A stretch of DNA of 14,032 nt from Accumulibacter sp. (GTDB lineage Bacteria > Pseudomonadota > Gammaproteobacteria > Burkholderiales > Rhodocyclaceae). Positions within the stretch are counted from its first letter, which is position 1, and each line of letters starts with the position of its first letter. Of this stretch, positions 7,082 to 14,032 are shown in pieces. The stretch lies in assembly GCA_031264825.1 (NCBI GenBank), contig JAISDL010000102.1, forward strand, positions 1 to 14,032. Reading direction: 5' to 3'. Below the pieces are notes generated by a model. It saw only the letters and a program-made list of their open reading frames with translations. It was not told the DNA's origin and made no database searches. The translations under genes were made by a program, and so were the position numbers.

Positions 7082-7330
7082 CGTATCCTCCTGTCGAAAT
7101 GAAGCAGATTACGCACGAAGAGCGCCGGTGAAAACGAAGATATTCTTACATGCTTATCAGGTGCGGATTTATTTCCAGCGCGTCATTTCCTTATAAAGCC
7201 CCTCCGCATCCTGAGTGATACAAGCCGCGCGGAAAGGATATATCCATATACGAAAACAATCGTTCCGGGTTTTCGTACCGGCATTTATTCTGGCGCTTTC
7301 CATTCCTGCCAGACTGAAAAAGGATGCGAT
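7082..7330. promoter_or_regulatory. Divergent control region between the importer and the radical-enzyme operon
   Basis: This gap of 249 bases must carry the promoters of both operons. AT-rich patches include TATAAA at 7192-7197 and the perfect palindrome GGATATATCC at 7236-7245, but I see no convincing pair of -35 and -10 hexamers on either strand and no FNR-type TTGAT-N4-ATCAA site. The ribosome binding sites at its edges are clear: AGGAGG for the binding protein and AAGGA for the radical enzyme. Confidence 0.6.
7249..7277. promoter_or_regulatory. Perfect 9-bp inverted repeat, candidate operator
   Basis: TACGAAAAC (7249-7257) and GTTTTCGTA (7269-7277) are exact reverse complements separated by 11 bases, so the arms are 20 bases apart, about two turns of DNA. 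This spacing suits a dimeric regulator. It lies 53 bases before the radical-enzyme start and could instead act as an RNA hairpin in the leader. No regulator gene is in the window. Confidence 0.5.
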
Positions 7331-9856
7331 ATGTATAGAAGCGACGACGGCGCGCCTGAAAAGCGCAAACCCGCGAAAAATAAAATCAGGGAGTCCGAAG
7401 CCCCTGGAAATTCGAAACATGCCGGGCATTCGGGCGCCTTTGACGCTTCGGGCGGGATTTCACCGGAAGTCCAGCGCGCGCGCTGCGACGCCGCTGCAAA
7501 AAGAGCCAAGGAATTCTTGCTCAATGCGCCGCAAAAGATCGACACGGAACGGCTCAGCTACCTGCTCGACGCTTACCGCGAATTCGACTACGAGCCTCCG
7601 ATCGTCCTGCGCGCGCGGCTTTTCGAGAAATTGCTCGGGTCGAAGCGGATTTATATCGACGACAACCCCATTGCCGGAACCGTCACCGGATACCCCGCCG
7701 GCGTCTATGTCTATCCGGAATGGGATTCCGACTGGATCGTCAAGGAAATGAACCAGGCGATGATGAGCCACCTTGGGAAAATAGACATTTCCCGCGAAGA
7801 AAAGCAGCTCATGGCCGAGGCGGCGCGTTTTTTCAAGGAAAGAAGCGCGCTCGCGAAAGCGCGCAAGCTCGCCCGGCAGCTTTACGATTGGGATCCCCGT
7901 CCCCTGCTCGACGCGGGCCTTTTTACCGAGGGCGCGAATTTTGCCAAGGGCGCGGGTAACGTCGATTACGAGACTTTCGTCAATAAGGGACTCGCCGCGA
8001 TCATCAAAGAGACGCAAACACGTCTGTACGCGCTCAAGGTCAACACCGAAAACGCGGCGAAAATCGACTTTTACCGCGCTGTCCTCATCACCCTTGGCGC
8101 CGTCGTTGCGCTCGCGCACCGCTACGCCGACCTCGCCGAGGAAACGGCCGCGTCCGCCGAAGACCCGATTCACAAGGCGGAACTTCTCGATATCGCCAAA
8201 GCCTGCCGCCGCGTTCCAGAATACCCGCCGCGCAATTTTCGGGAGGCGATCCAGTCGTGGTGGTTCCTCCATCTCGGCATCCAGATCGAGCAGGGCGGTT
8301 GTGGTTCGTCGCCGGGACGCATCGGCCAGTACCTGAACGCGTATTACCTGATCGACAAGGCGGAAGGCAAATCGCGTGAAGACGCGCTCGCGTGGCTCAA
8401 ATGCCTTTTCGTCAAGATTCTCGAATTCGGTTATTACCAAGGGATCACCTATTCCAAGTTGCTTTCGGGTCACACCGGCCACACGATCAACGTCGGCGGG
8501 ATAGATGCACGCGGCGAAGACGCCACGACCGAACTCGACTACCTGATTCTCGACACCCAAATCGAATTGCGCGGCATCCAGCCGACGATCACGGTGCTCT
8601 ACCACGACAAATTGAAGGAAGATTTTCTGCTGAAAGCCGTCGAACTCGAACGGACGGGGCTCGGACAGCCGCAGTGGATGAATACCCAGGTCATCGTCGA
8701 ACGTCTGCTCGCGCGGCACGCGAAAAACGGCATCACGCTGGAAGACGCGCGCAACTGCATCAACATGAGTTGCGTCGGGACCGGCGTCGCCGGAAAAACC
8801 GCCTTCGTTTCCGAAAATATGACGTTCAACCTCGCGAAATGTTTCGAACTCGCGCTGAACGACGGCGTCGACCCGCTAACGCGGAAAATGGTCGGCGCGC
8901 GTACCGGCGACCCCGAATCGTTCGCCGATTTCGAGGCGCTCTACGCCGCCTACGACGCGCAGGTCAGGAATCTTTTCGAGAAAATCCGCCGCTACGGTTC
9001 GATCGCCGGGAAGGCGCTCGGCGATACCGTCCCCGGCGCGTTCCGATCGGCGATGTACGGCGGCTGCCTCGAACGCGGAAAACCCGAATCGGCCGGCGGC
9101 GCGGACTATTACCTCTATTTCGTCATCAGCACCGCCGGCGTCGACGCCGCGAATTCGCTCATGGCCGTCAAACACTTGGTCTTCGACACGAAACGCGTTT
9201 CCATGAAGCGGCTTCTCGACGCGCTTGCCTCCAACTTCGAAGGACAGGAAGAAATCCGCCTGCTCTGCCTCAACGCGCCGAAACACGGCAACAGCATCCC
9301 AGAAGCGGATGCGCTCGTTCGCCGGGTTTATGACGATGCGCTGGTCGCGTTCCACGGCGTTGACGAAGGCTTCTACGGTGAGCACAAGGCGAATATCGAA
9401 GCCTACTCCCTGACGATCCACAATTATTTCGGCCTTTTGACCGGCGCGCTGCCGACGGGTCGCAAAAAAGAAAGACCGCTGACCGACGCGAGCGTCTCGG
9501 CGATGCCGGGAACCGATACCCAAGGTCCACTCGCACTCGTCGCTTCCGCCGCGCAGGCGCTCGATACCGTCAAATACGGATCGAACCACTTCAATATGAA
9601 ATTCCATCCGAACACGATTCGGGGGGTTGGCGGCGCGCGCAAACTCCTCGCGCTGATCAAGACGTATATGGACCTCGGCGGGTCGCATATCCAGTTCAAC
9701 ATCGTCGCTTCCGATACGCTCAAGGCGGCGAAGGAAACGCCGGAAGAATACCGCGACCTGACGGTGCGCGTCGCCGGATTCAGCGCTTACTTTACGCGGC
9801 TCCACGAGGGAGTGCAGGACGAACTCATCGCAAGAACCGAGCTTGCGTTTTCCTGA
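7331..9856 (+). CDS. Glycyl radical enzyme of unassigned substrate (PFL-like)
   Basis: Predicted 841-residue glycyl radical enzyme, oxygen-sensitive, which makes a cysteine thiyl radical to attack its substrate after activation by the radical SAM protein two genes downstream. Seen: a PFL-like domain from about residue 48; the glycyl radical loop TVRVAGFSAYF with Gly816; and the central cysteine Cys481 in NMSCVGTG. The Cys-to-Gly distance of 335 is close to that of benzylsuccinate synthase and choline lyase. Eliminases and decarboxylases usually have CxE, but here the residue two after Cys is Gly, so a general-base Glu is missing. A common YGNDDD-like segment reads HGNSIPEAD. Residues 1 to about 45 are a polar, basic, probably disordered extension. 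The start at 7331 has AAGGA six bases upstream. Fumarate-adding (BssA-like) chemistry is one alternative, but no BssB/BssC-type small subunits are present. The class is firm; the reaction is unknown. Confidence 0.9.
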   Translation: MYRSDDGAPEKRKPAKNKIRESEAPGNSKHAGHSGAFDASGGISPEVQRARCDAAAKRAKEFLLNAPQKIDTERLSYLLDAYREFDYEPPIVLRARLFEKLLGSKRIYIDDNPIAGTVTGYPAGVYVYPEWDSDWIVKEMNQAMMSHLGKIDISREEKQLMAEAARFFKERSALAKARKLARQLYDWDPRPLLDAGLFTEGANFAKGAGNVDYETFVNKGLAAIIKETQTRLYALKVNTENAAKIDFYRAVLITLGAVVALAHRYADLAEETAASAEDPIHKAELLDIAKACRRVPEYPPRNFREAIQSWWFLHLGIQIEQGGCGSSPGRIGQYLNAYYLIDKAEGKSREDALAWLKCLFVKILEFGYYQGITYSKLLSGHTGHTINVGGIDARGEDATTELDYLILDTQIELRGIQPTITVLYHDKLKEDFLLKAVELERTGLGQPQWMNTQVIVERLLARHAKNGITLEDARNCINMSCVGTGVAGKTAFVSENMTFNLAKCFELALNDGVDPLTRKMVGARTGDPESFADFEALYAAYDAQVRNLFEKIRRYGSIAGKALGDTVPGAFRSAMYGGCLERGKPESAGGADYYLYFVISTAGVDAANSLMAVKHLVFDTKRVSMKRLLDALASNFEGQEEIRLLCLNAPKHGNSIPEADALVRRVYDDALVAFHGVDEGFYGEHKANIEAYSLTIHNYFGLLTGALPTGRKKERPLTDASVSAMPGTDTQGPLALVASAAQALDTVKYGSNHFNMKFHPNTIRGVGGARKLLALIKTYMDLGGSHIQFNIVASDTLKAAKETPEEYRDLTVRVAGFSAYFTRLHEGVQDELIARTELAFS

Positions 9857-9870
9857 ATAACGGAGAAAAA

Positions 9871-10167
9871 ATGGAAATCACGCGAGAAGCGCACGAAAGA
9901 TTGCGGGAATTTCTGGACGATTACGGCAACGGCGGCTTCGTGCGCGTCTCGCGGCTCGTCACCGGCGGCGCGTGCTGTGCGAAACTCTCGCTCGGCGTCA
10001 GCCTCGACGAGGAACGCAACGAAGAAGAAGACCTTCTCTTTTCCATCGACGGTCTGCCGGTCGTAATAGAAAAAAGCCTGTACGCCGCGATTGCCGATGT
10101 CGTGATCGTGTTCGACACCGACCGCGGAATCGTCGTCGTCGGAAACGGTCGAAACGCGGGACCATGA
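9871..10167 (+). CDS. HesB/IscA-like small protein with a Cys-Cys pair
   Basis: Predicted 98-residue protein resembling A-type iron-sulfur carriers (HesB/IscA/ErpA). The pattern fits: 'MEITREAHERLREFL' helix, a strand 'GGFVRVSRLVTGG', the first-cysteine position as ACCAKLSLG (Cys35-Cys36), then 'DLLFSIDGLPVVIEKSL'. The C-terminal Cys-Gly-Cys that completes the cluster site in IscA is absent; the protein ends soon after 'DRGIVVVGNGRN'. It is closest in pattern to the HesB-like (seleno)protein group, in which some members carry selenocysteine near this position; here both codons are ordinary TGC and TGT. A ribosome binding site (GGAG) precedes the ATG, 14 bases separate it from the radical enzyme, and its stop overlaps the activase start by ATGA. 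It may help assemble or repair clusters of the activase, or bind something else; this is inference. Confidence 0.75.
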   Translation: MEITREAHERLREFLDDYGNGGFVRVSRLVTGGACCAKLSLGVSLDEERNEEEDLLFSIDGLPVVIEKSLYAAIADVVIVFDTDRGIVVVGNGRNAGP

Positions 10168-11105
10168 CTGCGGAGAGCGGCGAAGCCGCCGAAGACGAAG
10201 GGGCGCCTTCGGGTATCGTTTTCGACATTCAGCACTTCAGTCTGCACGACGGCCCTGGAATCCGCTCGACGGTATTTCTGAAAGGTTGCCCACTCGCCTG
10301 CCGCTGGTGCGGAAACCCCGAATCGCAGCGTCGAGAGGCGCAACTGATGTATTTCACGCATCTTTGCGCCGCCTGCGGCGATTGCGTAAAAATCTGTCCG
10401 AGGCACGCCATGCGCTTCGCGGAGAACAGCGTACGATTCGACCGCTCGCGCTGCAGTGCGTGCGGCGCGTGCGTCCCGGCTTGCCTGCGCGGCGCGCGCA
10501 GCGTGTCGGGCAAATCCATGAGCGTCGGCGAAATCCACGAAGAAGTACGCCGTCATTGGCGCGTATTTTTGCAAAGCGGCGGCGGAGTGACGGTGAGCGG
10601 CGGCGAACCGCTCGCGCAAAGGGATTTCCTCACCGCGCTCCTTATTGAATTGCACGACGAAGCGGGTTTCGATACCTGCCTCGACACCTGCGCCAAAGCG
10701 CCGTGGCCGGTACTCGAACGGGTCTTGCCGCAACTCGATCGCGTTCTCCTCGACATCAAGCACGTCGACGACGAAAAGCACCGCGAATGGACGGGAAGCG
10801 GAAATTCCGACATTCTCTTCAATGCGCAAAGGCTCGCCGAAAGCCGAATCGATGTCCTCGTGCGGATACCGCTGATTCCCGGATTCAACGACGCCGACGC
10901 CGACCTGTGTGCGATCGCGGGTTTTCTCGCGGAAACGGGCTTTTCGCGGGTCGAACTCATGCCCTACCACACACTCGGAGTCGGCAAGTACCGGGCGCTC
11001 GGGAAAACCTATTCGCTTCCCGTCTCCGCGCGACCCCGCACTCCGGAAGCCGTCGGGATATTGAAAAACACCGGCATCGCGGTTGAGGTGCAAGGGACGG
11101 CGTAG
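10164..11105 (+). CDS. Radical SAM glycyl radical enzyme activase (PflA/BssD-like)
   Basis: Predicted 313-residue activating enzyme that uses S-adenosylmethionine and a 4Fe-4S cluster to install the glycyl radical on the partner encoded two genes upstream. Seen: 'FSLHDGPGIRSTVFLKGCPLACRWC' with the radical SAM cysteines Cys42, Cys46 and Cys49 (CxxxCxxC); a ferredoxin-like insert with two further cluster sites, Cys68/71/74/78 and Cys97/100/103/107; the SAM-binding GGEP at 146-149; and the usual late segment 'LIPGFND' and 'MPYHTLGVGKYRALG'. The two extra clusters match the larger activases (BssD, HPAD or CutD type) rather than short PflA. The start at 10164 is chosen for the ATGA overlap with the HesB-like gene and because the radical SAM domain begins about 16 residues in. 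The 3' end overlaps the opposing ppgK frame by 97 bases. Confidence 0.93.
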   Translation: MTAESGEAAEDEGAPSGIVFDIQHFSLHDGPGIRSTVFLKGCPLACRWCGNPESQRREAQLMYFTHLCAACGDCVKICPRHAMRFAENSVRFDRSRCSACGACVPACLRGARSVSGKSMSVGEIHEEVRRHWRVFLQSGGGVTVSGGEPLAQRDFLTALLIELHDEAGFDTCLDTCAKAPWPVLERVLPQLDRVLLDIKHVDDEKHREWTGSGNSDILFNAQRLAESRIDVLVRIPLIPGFNDADADLCAIAGFLAETGFSRVELMPYHTLGVGKYRALGKTYSLPVSARPRTPEAVGILKNTGIAVEVQGTA

Positions 11106-11824
11106 AGCGCCGCACCGATGATCCCCGCTTTATTGAAGTAGCGCGCCGGGACGACGCGCGCGGAGGTCGTGAGGAAGGGCGCGAACTTTTCGTAGCGCCG
11201 GCTGACGCCCCCGCCGAGGACGATCAGCTCCGGCCAGAGGAGTCTTTCCATCGCCGTGAGGTAGCGGCCGAAGCGCTTGCCCCACGCGGCCCAACTGAGC
11301 TTGTTGCGGACGCGCGCCGCTTCGGAAGCGTAACGCTCGGCTTCGACGCCGTTATCGAGAAAGATGTGGCCGAGTTCGGTATTGGGCAAAAGGCGCCCGT
11401 CGATGAAAAGCGCCGTACCGATCCCCGTGCCGATCGTGACGACGAGGACGGCGCCGCGAACGTCGCGCGCCGCGCCGAAGCGCATTTCGGCGAGGCCGGC
11501 GGCGTCGGCGTCGTTCAGGACGGAGACCGCGTGACCGGTGCGTTCCGAGAAGTAATCGGCGATCGAAAGCCCGGCGAAAGACACGTCGACGTTGGCCGCC
11601 GAGCGGACGATGCCGTGGTGGATCGCGGCGGGGAAGCCGACGCCGACGGGTCCCTCCCAACGCTGCGCGTCGATCAGAAATCGGAGCGCTTCGGCGACGC
11701 GCTCCGGCGTCGCGGGGCGGGGTGTATCGACGCGGATTCTTTTTCCGTCGAGCACGCCTTTTTCGGTATCGACGATACCCGATTTCATTCCCGTTCCGCC
11801 GATGTCGACTCCCAGGATGCGCAT
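11009..11824 (-). CDS. ppgK: Polyphosphate glucokinase (ROK family)
   Basis: Predicted 271-residue cytoplasmic kinase that phosphorylates glucose with polyphosphate (and often ATP) as donor. Seen: the phosphate-binding start LGVDIGGTGMKSG (4-16), 'GFPAAIHHGIV', catalytic Asp105 in LNDADAAG, 'VVTIGTGIGTALFIDGRLLPNTELGH' and 'ELIVLGGGVSRRYEKF'. It lacks the zinc-binding CxCGxxGC of ordinary ROK kinases, as polyphosphate glucokinases do. The start read from 11824 is 11 bases after the ppk1 stop, with AGAGG as ribosome binding site, so the two form an operon in which one gene makes the polymer and the other uses it. The normal end of the family is near 'GAALYA'; here about 28 more residues (PCTSTAMPVFF...) follow, read antisense through the end of the activase gene. 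The native stop appears to have been lost. Confidence 0.9.
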   Translation of the reverse strand: MRILGVDIGGTGMKSGIVDTEKGVLDGKRIRVDTPRPATPERVAEALRFLIDAQRWEGPVGVGFPAAIHHGIVRSAANVDVSFAGLSIADYFSERTGHAVSVLNDADAAGLAEMRFGAARDVRGAVLVVTIGTGIGTALFIDGRLLPNTELGHIFLDNGVEAERYASEAARVRNKLSWAAWGKRFGRYLTAMERLLWPELIVLGGGVSRRYEKFAPFLTTSARVVPARYFNKAGIIGAALYAVPCTSTAMPVFFNIPTASGVRGRAETGSE

Positions 11825-11835
11825 CGGTCGGCCTC

Positions 11836-13944
11836 TCAAGCGGATTTCAGAATTTCGATCAATTCGCTCTGCGCGCAGCGCTGCTTCCCCCGCGACCTTC
11901 TTCGGTGATGGTAGCGTCCGTCGGCGTCCATTTCCCACGACTGGACGTTATCCGCGAGGTAGACCTTCAGACCCTCGGCGATCACGCGGCGCTTGAGTTT
12001 CGGGTCGAGCACCGGGAAGGCGAGTTCGATGCGCCGAAAGAAATTCCGGTCCATCCAGTCCGCGCTCGACAGATAGACTTCCTTTTTGCCGTCGGCGTGG
12101 AAATAGAAGACGCGGTGGTGTTCGAGAAAGCGCCCGACGATCGACCAGACGCGGATGTTCTCGGAAAGCCCCTTGATTCCGGGGCGCAGGGTACACACGC
12201 CGCGCACGATGAGGTCGATCCTGACGCCGGCGCGCGACGCTTCGTAAAGCGCGACGATCGTCCCGGGTTCGAGCAGGGAATTCATTTTTGCGACGATCCG
12301 CGAGCGCTTTCCCGCGCGCGCGGCGAGCGCTTCTTTCTGGATCGCCGCGACGATGTTGGACTGGAGCGTGAAAGGCGCCTGCCAGAGGTGTTTGAGCGAT
12401 TGCGCGCGCCCGAGACCCGTCAGTTGTTTGAAGACCTCGTCGACGTCGGCGCCGATTTCGGCGTTGCACGTCAGCAGCCCGAAGTCCGAGTAAAGGCGCG
12501 TCGTCCTCGGATGGTAGTTCCCGGTGCCGAGGTGAACGTAGCGGCGGAGAAAACTGCCCGATTTGTTCTCCTCGCGCCGGACGATCATCAGCATCTTCGC
12601 GTGCGTCTTGTAGCCGACGACGCCATAGACGACGTGCGCGCCGATTTCTTCGAGCTTCGTCGACCAGCCGATATTCGCTTCCTCGTCGAAACGCGCCATC
12701 AGTTCGACGACGACGGTAATCTCCTTGCCGTTCTGCGCGGCGCGCAGCAACGATTGCATCAGGACGGAATCGGTTCCGGTCCGGTAAATCGTCATCTTGA
12801 TCGCGACGACCTGCGGATCGTCGGCCGCCTGGTCGATCAGCGTAATGACGGGCGAGAAACTCTGATACGGATGGTGGAGCAGGATGTCGCCCGCCTGTAT
12901 GTCGCCGAAAACCGAACGTTTCTGCCCGATTGCTTTGGGCATCGCGGGCCGGAAGGGCGCGAACTTGAGGTCGTTCCTCTCGACGCAATCGGGTAATTGC
13001 ATCAGGCGGATCAGGTTGACCGGGCCGGCGACGCGGTAAAGGTCGCTCTCCGACAAATTGAACTGCGCCAAAAGGAATCGCGTCATGACATCCGGGCAGT
13101 TGTCGGCGATTTCGAGCCGGACCGCGTCGCCGAAATGCCGCTGCGGCAGTTCGCCCTGGATTTTCGTGCGCAGATTCGTGACTTCTTCCTCGTCGACGAA
13201 AAGGTCGCTGTTGCGCGTGACGCGAAACTGGTGGCAGCCGAGAACGCGCATCCCCGCGAAGAGTTCGTTGACGAAAGCGTGCAGTACCGACGAAAAAAAG
13301 ACGAAGCTCCAATCGCTCCCGCCGACGGATTTCGGCAGACGGATGATGCGCGGCAGGATGCGCGGCGCCTGGATGATCGCCGTCCCGGAGCTACGCCCGA
13401 AAGCGTCCTTGCCTTCGAGTTCGACGGCAAAATTCAGGCTTTTGTTGAGCAGCCGCGGGAAAGGGTGCGAAGGGTCCAGACCGATCGGCGTCAGTACCGG
13501 CATCACCTCGCGAAGGAAGTAATCGCCGATCCACGCGCGTTGCGCGTCGTTCCAGTCGGCGCGGCGCAGAAAGTGGATGCCTTCGGCGGCCAGGCTCGGC
13601 AGCATTTCGCCGTTGAGCAGGTCGTACTGTTCCTTGACGAGCGCGTGCGCCTCCGCGCTGATGCGTTCAAAAGCGCTCTTCACCGTCTCGCCGTTCGCCG
13701 TCGTCGCCAAGGCGTTGAGCCGTATCTGCTCCTTCAATCCGGCGACGCGGACTTCGAAGAACTCGTCGAGGTTGCTGCTGACGATGCAGAGGAAACGCAT
13801 GCGTTCGAGAAGCGGCGTCGACTTTTCCATCGCCTGCGAGAGCACGCGGCGGTCGAACGCGAGAATGCTCAGCTCGCGGTTCAGGAAATATTCGTTGGGA
13901 AAATTCTTTGCGCCGCCGGGGTTGCCTGGAAGTCGGTGCATCAT
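11836..13944 (-). CDS. ppk: Polyphosphate kinase 1
   Basis: Predicted 702-residue membrane-associated enzyme that reversibly makes inorganic polyphosphate from ATP. Full family layout: N domain ('NRELSILAFDRRVLSQA', 'RMRFLCIVSSNLDEFFEVRVAG'), head domain, and two phospholipase-D-like catalytic domains. The histidine that is phosphorylated is His448 in GYKTHAKM, matching His435 of the E. coli enzyme. The second essential His is His609 in RFLEHHR, matching His592. 'RFDEEANIGWSTKLEEIGAHVVYG' and 'HLGTGNYHPRTTRLYSDFGLLT' are strongly conserved blocks. Length is normal. The start is the first of two adjacent ATG codons (13944 and 13941). It is first in an operon with polyphosphate glucokinase. The last residues (RYHHRRRSRGKQRCAQSELIEILKSA) are basic and variable, as usual for the family. 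Confidence 0.96.
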   Translation of the reverse strand: MMHRLPGNPGGAKNFPNEYFLNRELSILAFDRRVLSQAMEKSTPLLERMRFLCIVSSNLDEFFEVRVAGLKEQIRLNALATTANGETVKSAFERISAEAHALVKEQYDLLNGEMLPSLAAEGIHFLRRADWNDAQRAWIGDYFLREVMPVLTPIGLDPSHPFPRLLNKSLNFAVELEGKDAFGRSSGTAIIQAPRILPRIIRLPKSVGGSDWSFVFFSSVLHAFVNELFAGMRVLGCHQFRVTRNSDLFVDEEEVTNLRTKIQGELPQRHFGDAVRLEIADNCPDVMTRFLLAQFNLSESDLYRVAGPVNLIRLMQLPDCVERNDLKFAPFRPAMPKAIGQKRSVFGDIQAGDILLHHPYQSFSPVITLIDQAADDPQVVAIKMTIYRTGTDSVLMQSLLRAAQNGKEITVVVELMARFDEEANIGWSTKLEEIGAHVVYGVVGYKTHAKMLMIVRREENKSGSFLRRYVHLGTGNYHPRTTRLYSDFGLLTCNAEIGADVDEVFKQLTGLGRAQSLKHLWQAPFTLQSNIVAAIQKEALAARAGKRSRIVAKMNSLLEPGTIVALYEASRAGVRIDLIVRGVCTLRPGIKGLSENIRVWSIVGRFLEHHRVFYFHADGKKEVYLSSADWMDRNFFRRIELAFPVLDPKLKRRVIAEGLKVYLADNVQSWEMDADGRYHHRRRSRGKQRCAQSELIEILKSA

Positions 13945-13999
13945 AGGTCGAGTGCTTGCGCGTTGGGGGAAGGGTCGACTCGCTCGTTCGGTACCCGCG

Positions 14000-14005
14000 A
14001 TTATA
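14000..14005 (-). promoter_or_regulatory. Candidate -10 box for the ppk operon
   Basis: The minus strand reads GAGGCTATAATCGCG, with a perfect TATAAT at 14000-14005, about 55 bases upstream of the ppk start. The expected -35 position, 17 bases further up, reads AGCATA, a poor match, so only the -10 part is supported. Confidence 0.4.
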
Positions 14006-14032
14006 GCCTCTGTACGCGCGTTTATGCTGTAT

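Noticed and set aside
7169..7429. 86-codon minus-strand frame in the divergent promoter region
   Set aside because: It overlaps the start of the radical enzyme and the control elements, has no ribosome binding site and no recognisable pattern.
9871..10167. Possible selenoprotein in the HesB-like gene
   Set aside because: The two relevant codons are TGC and TGT and there is no in-frame TGA before the normal stop, so there is no sign of selenocysteine here.
7331..11105. Benzylsuccinate synthase operon or choline lyase microcompartment locus
   Set aside because: No BssB/BssC-like small Fe-S subunits, no microcompartment shell proteins, and the Cys context is not the GCVE of choline lyase.
11836..13944. 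Long plus-strand frame (11722-12996) opposite ppk
   Set aside because: Shadow frame of polyphosphate kinase, whose conserved blocks and catalytic His residues are all on the minus strand.

Overview
The window looks like a chromosomal segment of a GC-rich Gram-negative proteobacterium. My best guess is a betaproteobacterium with an anaerobic or facultative lifestyle. The basis is a RelA-type (p)ppGpp synthetase with the EFDD motif, an MlaD/MCE lipid-transport protein, a ppk1-ppgK polyphosphate operon, and an oxygen-sensitive glycyl radical enzyme. The taxonomic call is inference; no rRNA or tRNA gene was seen.

Layout from left to right: (1) 1-939, minus: an MCE/MlaD-type protein. (2) 940-1351: a gene-poor stretch with a candidate minus-strand promoter, a GTTGGGCT stem-loop and three short arrays of degenerate 7-bp repeats; the last array ends exactly at the next start codon. 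(3) 1352-1891, plus: a small unrecognised four-helix membrane protein, followed by an intrinsic terminator. (4) 2021-4234, plus: relA. (5) 4233-4428: a long imperfect inverted repeat that begins inside the relA stop codon, followed by a lower-GC remnant-like stretch. (6) 4425-7081, minus: a three-gene ABC importer of the nitrate/sulfonate/taurine (NrtA/SsuA/TauA) type, ordered binding protein, permease, ATPase. (7) 7082-7330: a divergent control region with a perfect 9-bp inverted repeat. (8) 7331-11105, plus: a glycyl radical enzyme, a small HesB/IscA-like protein and a radical SAM activase, tightly packed as one operon. (9) 11009-13944, minus: ppk1 followed by polyphosphate glucokinase. The ppgK reading frame runs about 97 bases into the end of the activase gene from the opposite strand.

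The most interesting part is the block between relA and ppgK (about 4235-11105). It reads as an accessory catabolic module: a dedicated importer divergently paired with a glycyl radical enzyme, its activator, and a HesB-like protein that has kept a Cys pair but lost the C-terminal Cys-Gly-Cys. The radical enzyme has the glycyl radical loop (RVAGFSAYF) and a central cysteine in the context SCVG. It lacks the Glu two residues after the Cys that is typical of the eliminating and decarboxylating families, so its substrate and reaction cannot be assigned from sequence. Both ends of the block lie directly against core genes: an inverted repeat across the relA stop, and an unusual tail on ppgK. This suggests insertion between relA and the polyphosphate operon. 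The flanking genes form a natural stress theme, with (p)ppGpp synthesis and polyphosphate synthesis and use, that is probably unrelated to the catabolic module.
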